This document shows, in pieces, positions 26,901 through 37,804 of a stretch of DNA of 64,000 nt. A model generated the notes under the pieces. It did not search any database and was not told the origin of the DNA. It was given only the letters and a program-made list of their open reading frames with translations. This stretch comes from Morella rubra (Eukaryota; Streptophyta; Magnoliopsida; Fagales; Myricaceae), in assembly GCA_003952965.2 (NCBI GenBank), contig CM025855.1, forward strand, positions 34,566,146 to 34,630,145, in the 5' to 3' direction. The translations under genes and the position numbers were made by a program. Each line of letters starts with the position of its first letter. Within the stretch, counting starts at the first letter, position 1.

Positions 26901-29841
26901 AGAGGAAGGAGACTAAGCAATGCCTATTCTAGTAGAAAAAATTAGTCATAGATACGTGAAACCTAACCAAAAGGGGTATTGTGTTACGCACAAGTAGTCT
27001 ATACCACTACATAAGAGTTGCTCGCGGCAGCGATAAACCTGGATGCACGAGAGAGCAGGAACCTACGCGCAACCGCAATAGCTACAGAAGGCCCTAGAAT
27101 TCACAGAGTCATGAATCAGTTGAGCATCTTGTCATGACAACATAGGCTAGTACTCGCGATTGCTGCAGAGTTCCAAATTATTAATACAAAGCAAATGATG
27201 AGGGACCAAAAGCTCATATCACTGATTTTTCGTTGTACAAATCTCAGTAATAAAAATTAGTTATATTATATAGTCGCATAACTGGTTCGTTTCACCGTAG
27301 AATTACTATATTAGGCATGTGTAAAATCCACTGGGCGTATAACGTACAGGTCACTTTGAACGCAGAAGTACTGTTGGACATATTAAGGACGAAACTGGAA
27401 CGATTTGTCATGTACTAGCGTATAATGTCTGAATCCACAGCTTACAATGTGTGGCAACAACACATCATGAAGAATATGCAGCGAACTGAATAGTCTTTGG
27501 TCTAGGGTTGGTGCGTTTCTGGTGATTTTGTTGTATGCGAGATTAGACTATAATACACCAAGAGCACTGGTAGAAGTAAGTAGGATGAAACACTCTACAG
27601 AGAGGACAAAATAATATGACCACGACGATGATCTTTCTCAAGAGAGTAATAAATTCTGGTAAACTTAGGATACTAGTAACGCGTAGCAGCATGAGCTACG
27701 TAAGGTATAAATTAAAGCGAAATAATTTCTGAATAGAGCCCATAAATCTCTCGGGACCACGCGAGATATAAAAGAACGTTCATCCGCAAACATAATCGCC
27801 CACCCCATTCCCTCCAAAACACACACTGATGAGAAAACAGAGTTGCCTCTATAGCGTCATATGCATGGTGCTGCATCGGAGCAGGCAGGATTAAGGAAAC
27901 AGGAGGAGCATACACCGCAAGACCAAGCCCTAGAGGTTGTGGCAGGTGAGAGCTTACACCAAAATCATTAGACCTTCGGTTTCGTTCCTCACCGTCCAAC
28001 AATTATTCTTCGTTATGACCGTTCATTTTCCGTGTAGAAGGCTGGATACGCTCGTCCTCGATATATAATCGCTACGAGGAGAAACTTGCGGGCCACAATA
28101 TGAAAATCTATTTCAAGAAGAACAAATAATATATATACACAATTACTAATTACATTGTATTTATGTACTGAGGGCAGGACCATCTAAAATTCTCAATAAG
28201 AAAAAGAGTGAGAAAGAGAGCAATTAAAAGATAAGGCTACTATGAGTGTACCATGCATGAATCAAGCTATCTCAAATGAAAAGACACACTAGGCATTTGT
28301 GAGCTGACCCTGTACCTGTGAGGTACCATAGCTAATCCTATTCATAAATAAATACACACTTGGGAAAAACAAAAACAAAATTGTAATGGATCACGCTATT
28401 CGAGCAGACTCTCCCTGTAGAACCAGTGTCCTTAACTAGCTTAGACTTTATTATTTATCACTTTTTTATCTATATAACTTACATAATAGAATCAATAGAT
28501 ACATTGTAAACACAAATTCTAACTTGTTATAACCAAAAAATAGTAAGAAATAATTATAATATAGTACTGATGGAATTAATCTGAGTATTTAATTGTAGTT
28601 AACTAGTGGTAAATGACAATGAAGAGAGGATGCATTACTGGCGACTGTTTTAATGAGGGTGACTTTTAGAGTCAATTCTTAATATTATATCATGAGAGAA
28701 TCGCACAATAGTAAATAGAGGGCATCTGCAAGTTAAAGATCCACCATTAAACATGCGTTCATATTAACAATAACAAATAAGATAAGAAAGAATAAACATA
28801 GGAACATCTGCAAACCTATAACAATAAAGCAAAGAGACAATACATCGAGAAAGAATGCTGGCACTAAGAGTCTTGCAGAAGGTATATGAAAAAACCGCAA
28901 TCTCAAATTTTCATGTTGCCGACCACAGTAACATAGTAGTTTATTGAGTTCTTCTTATTTAGCATGCTAATGTAGACTTACCATTTCCTGGCATTCTCAA
29001 TCTTTGAGCTTTCTTCAACTGGCGTCTGGCGTCCCTTTGGGAAAGAGGTCTAATGTATTATTGGTTTGACAATACCCACAACCAACAACATCGTAACCAA
29101 GCAGGCTAAGTCTCTTTCCCCGCATAGACACAAACGAAATATAGAAGAGAGAAAAAAATAAAAGAGGATCAATATCAAGACGATATAATTTTTTATCTCT
29201 ATAGACTACTAAACTGGGGCTGCGAGATAGATGATTCTATTATTTCTATAAGAGACAACTCTTTTTTATTCTTCAGAAGATTAGAATAATGCCACCCATG
29301 AGATTTAGACAAACATAAGAGAAGATAACTATAATATTTAGACGCAACACATGAACAGACAGGGACCTAAATGAAGATAGGGACGAGTACACATTATGGC
29401 AGTGAACAGAAATCGATGAAAAACCAAATATTCAATGCCAAAGGAAGAAATATAATATTACAGGAAGATACAAACAGAAACAAAAGCAAAAAAAAACACT
29501 GATCCACCTTGGAGAAAAACTTCTGAGATCAGAATACACAAGTATAAGATTTTTCTTCTCTTTTCCGCCATCTCCCTAGTAACTACACGGAAAATATAAG
29601 ACAAATAACCAACAAGCAGAGATTTCATACCCCCGGTGACCGATCACAAGGATGCTAACACAAAAACAGCCCAAACCCCATTATCATTTAAACAACCATT
29701 GAACAAATAATTACACGAAACGCTACGTCCAGAAAACAGAGGAAGAAGTGTGAGAGGATGTGCTCACCATATGTACTCTGCGATCACCTTCTCAGTGGTG
29801 TCTGAGAGGTCGAGATTGATAAGATCTGAGAGCAACGACAT
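23951..29841 (-). CDS. Cytosolic glutamine synthetase (GS1) locus; only exon 1 is clean
   Basis: Glutamine synthetase joins ammonia to glutamate using ATP. The plant cytosolic form has no transit peptide and begins [10 protein letters not shown], as here. Exon 1 is intact. Further exons can be recognised only as error-filled traces, all on the minus strand and in the right order: RSKAR..PV..PSK..KW (28981-29055, ending at a GTAAGT donor), YDGSSTG (28388-28431), LVMCDAYTP and following (27845-27926), EQEYTLLQK (27727-27752), QGPYYCGVGADKA (26253-26301, the clearest), NGEVMPGQWEFQ (26091-26147), ERITEIAGVV (25536-25585), EKLG..HIAAYG..TGRHETADINTF (24718-24840), GVANRGAS (24581-24603) and RPASNMDPY (23951-23986). 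Each trace carries many substitutions and indels, so no usable protein can be derived from this sequence. The gene's true 3' end should lie a little below 23.95 kb. A natural pseudogene is possible but less likely, because exon 1, leader and TATA box show no decay. Confidence 0.75.
29768..29841 (-). CDS. GS1 exon 1 (coding part, clean)
   Basis: The start codon is at 29841-29839. The exon gives 24 full codons plus TG of a split tryptophan codon (…AEYIW), followed at 29767 by the donor GTGAGC. Peptide start [18 protein letters not shown] and the phase-2 intron after the tryptophan TG match plant cytosolic GS1 genes. This segment shows no sign of error, unlike the exons below 29.1 kb. Confidence 0.9.
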
Positions 29842-29960
29842 ATCGAGGAGAAACAGAAACACAGAAGGCAGAGACTTGGAATTTAATTAAGCACTCTCGG
29901 TGATGAAATGAAATACAGGGTCGTGAACAGAGGCAGGGGCTGTTGGGTTTTATAGCCGGC
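29842..29960 (-). promoter_or_regulatory. GS1 core promoter and 5' leader
   Basis: Reading the minus strand, TATAAAA lies at 29948-29954, about 107 bases before the ATG, and is followed by a pyrimidine-rich leader. Transcription would be expected to begin near 29.92 kb. The layout is that of an intact plant promoter and argues that the locus is a live gene. Confidence 0.7.
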
Positions 29961-30522
29961 AGACGCGGAGTTGGAAATACAGGAGGACTTTCACAATAGC
30001 GGGAGTTAACAAAATAAAAAAAATAATAAATAATAAAGCATCAAGTCTTTTTGACGATGTTTGAAAAATAAAAAACAATATTCAGATTGTGACTCAATTA
30101 ATTGACAGACTTTTTAATAGTTTTATTTCTAGGGTACGAGGCTTTTATTCCTAGCTCCTGTGGACGGCTAGCTCGTGTGGACGGAATCTTCTCGGTGGAC
30201 TCCACATTACCGGCTACTCGTCCTGCCGGGTTTTTTTTTATTTTTCCATTTTCCTCTTTCATGAAAGTAAAAGATTACTAATTTAAACCCAGCACAACTC
30301 TCTCTAATCGCGATAACCCGAGCAATTCGATCACTATCCATTTGTGCTTCTGAAAGATTCCGGTTGTCCCAGCGACGAATATATCGGTAGTGAATGCTCA
30401 GATAATACGTTGCGCAGTAATGTACAATTACAGCGTCATATTTATGGGTTGTTACAACAACTAACATATGACGTCACTCGTCCATGCAAATCTTTCTAAG
30501 ATTCTCCTCGTATTAGGAACTT
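29961..30522. other. GS1 upstream region; no gene recognised
   Basis: Upstream sequence of GS1. A short repeated word 'tgtggacgg' appears twice near 30160-30185. The 86-codon open frame at 30207-30467 has no recognisable similarity and is not called. Confidence 0.5.
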
Positions 30523-30631
30523 GAATTTTTTGAAACTATATATTTCCATATCTATCTGGATGAATCTTACTAATTTTGAATTTTTTGAAACTATGTATTT
30601 CCATATCTACATGGTGGAATCTTAATCATTT
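30523..30631. repeat. 55-bp tandem duplication, two copies
   Basis: Two adjacent copies (about 30523-30577 and 30578-30631) both run from 'gaattttttgaaactat' through 'atttccatatcta' to 'gaatctta', with a few differences. Confidence 0.7.
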
Positions 30632-30758
30632 TTGTTTTTAATAAGGTATCTAGGGCACCTCACCTAATCTTGGAATTTCATTATTAAGATACTAAAAACT
30701 CTGTCCCTGGATGCAAAGTAAATTTTACAGCAAGGGTAGATAACCGAATGAAACTAAA

Positions 30759-30969
30759 GGCTACGTTTGTTTTGTGTTTCAAAATATTTTTCAACACTTT
30801 TCACACTCACTTTTTCATCAATTTAAATACTTTTTTACCAATTTCAATAATTTTTTCACAATTACATAACAACTATTACAAACTTTTCACCAATTTCAAA
30901 AGAATTTACACTATTTCTAAAAAAACACAAACACAAAAAACTGTTTTGAGATATAAACCAAACATAGCC
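30759..30969 (+). mobile_element. MITE, copy 1
   Basis: An AT-rich element of about 211 bp starts GGCTACGTTTGTTTTG and ends CCAAACATAGCC; the ends are imperfect inverted repeats (about 21 of 27 positions). There is no coding capacity. The interior repeats 'accaatttca'-like words. A second member lies at 35888-36092 in the opposite orientation. The TIR style (GGCT..GTTTGG) recalls PIF/Harbinger-type MITEs; the target-site duplication is not clear. Confidence 0.65.
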
Positions 30970-33900
30970 AAAAATTTTTGAAAATGGAATCCGTAATTTC
31001 TAGAAATTGAATCCGAAAATTTCCATTCTTCTCCTCTCGCATTTAGTTCAATATTTTGCGTAACTCTCTAACATCGCCCTCCAATTTCTTTACAACATTG
31101 ATACTTGTTTCTATTAATCTTTTTATCTGTTGCACTCCTATGATTGCTTCTCTGTTCTACTCGAAAGTTTCTTTACCTTCCTTTTAAGCAATAGATATTT
31201 TAATTTCCACCGTTCTAACTGTTCGAGCTCTCGCATAATGCACTATCAAATCTGCAAGGTTATCTTTCTCCATTTTTCAGTGACTAAATTTCCCTAACCA
31301 AGAACTCGATGGAGAGAGAGAGGTTTCAGAAGGGAGGAGCACAAAGATAGCGGCGGCTAGGGAGGGGGCTCGATGTCTTCTTGAAGATGACCTAGGTCGT
31401 TTAACCCAGGTCACTTCTTTTTTTAACAAAAAAAAAAAAAAACGGCTTGAAAAATGGAAAACATGAAAAATGGTATCTGGTTTTGGTACTGGAACCGATC
31501 ACGGAACTTTCGGGAAGACCCGAAAGTTTTACCCACCCTTAGTTTTCATATTATACTTATATCATTTTCTTTGCAAAATAAAAAAGGATATATAGTAAAT
31601 GATAAGTTTAAGCTGCGATATTTTTGTATAATCATATTATTATTGTCCCACAAGGCACAATGGAATAATTATGAAAATTTAGTAGCTAAATTGAAAGGGA
31701 GCCTGGGTAGCTGGAAACTTGGTAGTTGAGCTACCCGGTATAACCCAGGGATTTTTCGCCTACGTAGATTAGGTGGTCTGGCAACTGAAGAAGTAATAAC
31801 TCCACACAAAAAAGTTAACGTCACAAAGGACCGACTAGAGAGACCATTGCACTTCACCCAAAAAGATCAAAAGAAGAAACATATTAATGCCTTGATTGGT
31901 ACTTTTACGTATATGTCGAACAGAAGGAGAGAATACTCCATCAAAAATACATATTTTTGCACCATATAGTTATAAAATGTCCTAAAATCTCACTTTTTTT
32001 TCTCTGTTCGTTAAAAGTTTGGAATGACCTTTTTCTAACGATTTGAATTTATTTTCGGATCCAGTCCTCATATTTAAAAAAGTCAAATTACTGGCCTATT
32101 TTGATCAGAATAAAAATTTCCTGAAATGGTTGCGGATTTTAACTTTTGTAGAGGATCCACGTATTAGTATAAATTAGTCAACTGACAAAATCTCTTGTTA
32201 TTCTTTGTATATTGAATTTTGGACGAATCTAACTCGATTTAAATCTACTACTTACTTTAACACTCAAATTAAATTTGGAATATTTAGATCAGTCTTACCG
32301 TTTAAGTATACGTTAAGTTAAAGACTTGCTTGTGGGTCTAAACAAATACTAAATTATATATTAAATTTTTGCAATGACCGTAGCAAAAATGTTCAAAGAT
32401 GAGGGAAACTCGGAGATAAGAGATTAATGTGGAGTCAATAGCAAATAGGAAAAAAAATAAAAACCTGTTTAGCCGGTAAAATGGAGTGGTTGGCAGGCCC
32501 TTTTTAATTTGCAGATGTATTTTAATTTTTAAGTGGTTGGGAAACTTGCATCGTGGGTGAGGGCCTCGTTTTCACCGAAGGTGCCGTGGAAAGCTAAGTG
32601 GAAAATGACACACATTTTGGGTTCTGAGTCATTTGGTCTGGGCCCACCGCCGTCTTGAAACTCCCAATCGCCGAGCTCATCGTGCTTGTAATTTTGGATA
32701 AGATTTTTCGTAATTTTAAATCACGCGCTTCGTTAGTTATTATTGTATTTACATTCTATTAAATGTCTTAGCTGTCGGTAAAACTTTCTATCCGAGTTTT
32801 CGAATTGATTAAATTGTTTTCCACCGTGTATTTCAGAAGATTCAACTCCCTACCCACTACACAGAATCAAAAAAAGAGTATTTTTTAAAATGACACAATT
32901 ATAGAAACGATTTTTTTTAACTGCAAAATACGAGGCGTTGTCTTTCTTTTTTTTTATCATTTTTAAAATGTTGGTATAATAAAATAATTTTTAATTTTCT
33001 ATCAAATTATTTTTTTATAACAATAAATATGAAAAGTTCATTTAAATTTCACTAATTTTTATGAACTAAAATTTTAACATATAAATACCATCCCAAGGCC
33101 TACGCACGACACATCTCATGTATCAACAATCTACCACAATGTATGTAGCTAAAGTATCTTTTTGATGTTCGGAAGAATTTCTTAAGGAGGGAGTCCCAAA
33201 CGATTTCACCCGGTGGGTTCAAATTTATTATGGGTGATGAAATAAATCGTACATGGTACATCAATTTTGTATCCTACTTATAATGGATTTGAGAGTAGGT
33301 GTAATTTATATTGCAATTAATTTAAAAAGGCTAGTAGAACTCTGGACGTATATAAAAGATCTCCCAATACATCTTATTTAAGTTGTAAGGAGAGTTGTGA
33401 AGATTGAATTTAGACTGACAGATAATATTATCAATCTGTTTTATATATTAGAAGATGAATGAGTTAAAATTAGATAATTCAAACAGAAAGGGAATATAGA
33501 TAACATTCTTGAAATGCACATGCTATTAAGGTTATGTCATAATGATGAGAAATTAATCGGACATATACCGTTGAGCATGAGATCGTAGTCTCAAACCTTA
33601 ACAAATTCGGCTTTTGAGGCAATGGGAATAAGTCTTTTTTTTTTTTCTATTTAATTTAATTTAAATACATATATACTACAGAGTTTAAATGCGTCTAAAA
33701 TATAAAGCCAAATTAGACCGGTTTCACCGGCTGAATCCGGAGTAAAACGTTGACCACTGCCTTAATATTTTTACATACTTTTTAAATAATTTTTCCGTCC
33801 CTTGGTAATTCTTCAAACTAAATTTATTATTTCTTCAAATACAGGTGAAAATAAAAATGTTGTAATTTAATTTCTATAGCGTAGAGTTACGTAGGAGCCC

Positions 33901-35887
33901 GGGATTGCTTGGCTAGACTTACAGAGAAAACGATATTATCCAATCCCCATTCTCCAATACGCAAAATCTCTCATCATACGCCACTTGTTCAAATCGTTAT
34001 TTACATTATCGTCCTTATAAATTGACTTGCCTCCACGGTCGAGATTACAAGCCACCCTGATGGCTGATGATGTACTTTTCCTGGATAGAATATTATACAG
34101 CTATTAGTCCATGACTTTATATTTTATTTAATTATTTGGATATATCTAAAAATGATGAATCTGCTTGTCAAATACCCTTACGAAGAAGCAAAAGGCAGAA
34201 TACAAATGACTAGGATGGAACTTTGTTAAATATGTCGCTATCCATGATTCATCAAAGTAACACAAATCATAGAAGATTAATGGAACTTTGTTTTGTATCA
34301 AGAAAGTAGGAGAAATTTGCAGCCACAGAAGATTTCACTTACCCAGAATCAATTTAATGACTAGGATTAGTCTGGCCATTGGCTTTGCTTTTTCTTTTTT
34401 TTTTTCCATCTGTTTTTGTTCCTTTTTTCCTGGATGAACTTGACGAGCAAAAATAGCTTTTTATCTCGTGGGAAAGAAAAGCTTTCAAATTCATGCCACT
34501 TGGGCAAAGTATGTCATTCTATTGGCCTCCGGGTTCCGGTATGATTGACTTTTCGGACCAAAACAAGAGGGCAAGGCATGGACTGGCGAACATTTGTTAC
34601 CGCGTGATACGTGCACTAGTCAATTGTCCACCCGAAGGTTAGGGACAAAAAGAGAAAAAAAAGAGCAAAAAGACAACTGTCTCCAGAAGACCGCGACTCG
34701 TTGGTTTTAAAAAATCAACGAACAGTGCCAAAATAGTTTTTTATGACTTGTTTTGGTCCATTCTTCTTTTCTTTTTCTTTTCTTCTTTTTTTTTCTAAGC
34801 ATTGTTTTGGTCCATTCAATTTTTCCACATCCCGTGACCTTTCCGTTTTGCGTTGGGCAGTTTGGTCAAATGGCTGCTTCTAGATTGAAACTTTCCGTTT
34901 AGTTTTACTTGCAATATCACTTCGTCAGTACATTTTTATCTAAATTTTTAACAGTGATTTGTTATTTTCAAAATCTAAACAGTTTTTTAATCTCACAAAA
35001 ATTAAAATAATAGTTTTTAATTATTTAAAAAAAAAAATAACTGGAAAAACAGATTATCAGCAGCGAATCCCACTTGGTGTCAGCGAATCCCAGCACGCCA
35101 AATTCTTAGATTGGCTCCTAAGTACTATTTTATATATTTATACAATACAAATATAATCGGCTGACCAAGACAAAGAAAATTGAATCTGGAACAACAATAT
35201 AACCACTATATTTTATTTCTCAGTCGAGGCAACTCTACAATGCACTAAAATCACAATGTTAACTGCATTGAAACGGTACTGGAACTATTAATGTCCTTTT
35301 CCTTTTGTGATAGGTTCAACAAAAGTTTCACCCTTTTGTCTTAATATTCCTCAGTTTTTTTTCCCCCTCTTGTTGATAAGGCTGTCACCTTCAATGGAAT
35401 CAGAGAATAAGGAATCGATGATCGAAGCCAAGGTTCAAGGTTATATTAATATACGGGGATATGTACAAAGGATTAGGTGCAAATTGACTAATTATTAATG
35501 ATTTTCTAGGGAAGGTTATGATTAATATGATTAAACATTGTAATATACTGGGTCTATTATACTGACACTCTCGAAAAAATTATCGTTAATGGTCGATTTT
35601 TCACGTCTAATTATAACATCACATACGCCATACCGACCGACATATACGTCAGGAAAATTTAGACTTTAATTAAACTCCTGATGATGTATTTATGAAAATC
35701 GGCGATATAGACATTAGGGTTGCATTATTGCCAAGACAAGCTTTTTTCTGGAACATCTGCACCTATACAAAAACCGCGGCGGAAGCAACTAAATAAATGT
35801 GATCAGCCGTCTTCGTCTTCCTTTTAGGGGAGGCTACCTTGTAAGTCACTGTCTCCTTGAGGGGGGAAAAAAAGCACAGAGATAACA
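30970..35887. other. Intergenic; no gene recognised
   Basis: AT-rich plant intergenic DNA with many poly-A/T tracts. None of the short open frames (for example 31454-31729, 34959-35156) resembles a known protein or has splice-linked continuation that I can see. Confidence 0.5.
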
Positions 35888-36092
35888 GCTATGTTTGGTT
35901 TATATGTTAAAATGGTTTTTTATATTTGTGTCTTTATGGAAGTGGTGTAAATTTTTTTAGAATTAATGAAAAGTGTGATAAAAGTTGTTAAAATTTAAAA
36001 AAATTATTAAAATTGATGAAAAGTTATTAAAATTAATAAAAAATAAGTATGAGAAATATTTAAAAATATTTTGAAACACTACCCAAACGTAA
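35888..36092 (-). mobile_element. MITE, copy 2 (same family as 30759-30969)
   Basis: It starts GCTATGTTTGGTTTATATG and ends TTTTGAAACACTACCCAAACGT, matching copy 1 read on the other strand. The interior 'aaaattgatgaaaagt' words match the complement of copy 1. It is diverged, so not a recent insertion. Confidence 0.6.
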
Positions 36093-36956
36093 TAAGTTTG
36101 ATGATTTCTCTAACCCAATATATAATCAAAAGCAACGTGAAGGCCAACCCAATACATTTGATATTAGTTTTTTTTATTTTTTCATATTTAATAATTTACA
36201 TTTATATTTCCTCTTCCGCCTCGTCTATCCAAATGTCAAACATGAAAGCGCTGAGCTGTGTGAAAATGACCAATAAATATGCGAAAAATATTATTGATTT
36301 TTAGATGGCAGTTTCTTAAAAGATGTTCCAGAGCCCCCATTTGATTTAATTTAATTTTTGCAGCAAGCCTCGAAGTCAAAAGGGGCAACTATTCGACCTC
36401 TTTATCATCTCCAAAGGACGAAGACTTTTTACCAAATTATTTTATTTTGATTGCTTTTGTATTCGTGGCCAGCGTGATATATGCGATACGCACCTGACCC
36501 AGTCAGTTCAACAAATTAAATTCCTAATTTATAGTTAGCCAAATAATTATTTGGTTTGCAGCTTACTTAACGGAATGGTTCATGCCCACGACCTCTATTA
36601 CTTCGACTTGTATGAAAGCCGATGAGATTTATTATTTGGATTAATATTCTCTCAACTTGGGTGGCCATCGTTGTCTTGTTTGAAGCTCAGATGACATTGA
36701 TCTGGTATTGTTAATACCATTTGGTCATTTTCTGGCAGAGAATCTCCTGGAAAAGTAGAGTCATGATTCACTTTATAGGTCATTAGTCCAAGTAATCCTT
36801 AAGATAACAAAAGGGCAAGAACAAGATGGAGAAAGATTAGCTCCAAAAAAAAAAAAAAAAAAAAACTGAGAAAAGACTAGCTAGATTACTCTGTTTCTAT
36901 GCGGCTACTAGACAAAGTAGAAGCTAGATAAAAGGAAGGGAAGGCACTATGAATAA
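36093..36956. other. Intergenic; no gene recognised
   Basis: No gene is visible. A poly-A tract of about 21 bases lies at 36845-36865. Confidence 0.5.
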
Positions 36957-37804
36957 TTGTGGAATTTGTTCTCAGGATTTATAGACTCGGATAGGTGGTC
37001 CATTCCTGTGGACTTGTCGGGTTGATGTTAACTGTGATGATGAATTAAGAAGTTATCTTCACCATTCAATAGCAAATAAGAATTAATGTGATAAGGTTGA
37101 TATAAGATCCTTTGATGCATATCTATAAACTTAGACTTTTCAGATAATATCCTGATCATGTTTTGCATCAAAATCTTAGAGAAAAACACTCCAATTCCTA
37201 CCAACCATACAATTTTTGGAAAAACAAAAATCTCCAACAATTATGGAATTTTTTCTCGGGATTTATAGATCCTTTATTTGATTCATTCCCGTGGACTTGT
37301 CGGGTTGATTTTAACTATGATGATGAATTAAGAAGTTATCTTCATCATTCAATAGCAAATAAGAATTAATGTGATAAGGTTGATATAAGATCATTTGATG
37401 CATATCCATAAATTTAGACTTTTCAGATAATGTCCTCATCATGTTCTGCATCAAAATCTCAAGAAAAAACACTATGATTCCTACCAACCATACAATTTTT
37501 GGAAAAACAAAAATCTCCAACAATTATGAAATTTGTTCTCGGAATTTATAGACCCGTTATGTGGTCCATTCCCGTAGACTTGTCGGGTTGATTTAACTAT
37601 GATGATGAATTGAGAAGTTATCTTTACCATTCAATAGCAAATAAGGATTAATGTGATAAGGTTTATATAAGATCCTTTGATTCATATCCATAAACTTAGA
37701 CTTCTCAGATAATGTCCTGATCATGTTCTGCATAAAAATCTCAGGGAAAAACACTCGGATTCCTACCAACCATACAATTTTTGTAAAACAAAAATCTCCA
37801 ACAT
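36957..37804. repeat. Three tandem copies of a 283-bp unit
   Basis: Three head-to-tail units start near 36957, 37241 and 37524 and the last ends near 37804. Each holds 'tcccgtggacttgtcggg' or a close variant, 'aatagcaaataagaatta', and ends 'ttggaaaaacaaaaatctcc' or similar. Copies differ at a small share of positions. On the minus strand each unit keeps an open frame of 70-72 codons, which may be a by-product of the repeat. I do not recognise the unit. Confidence 0.8.

Noticed and set aside
27055-27100. A second possible QGPYYCG-like trace of GS1
   Set aside because: The match at 26253-26301 is much closer and better placed; this one is probably chance.
36957-37804. CRISPR-like array
   Set aside because: Units are 283 bp, directly adjacent and without spacers, in a plant nuclear context.
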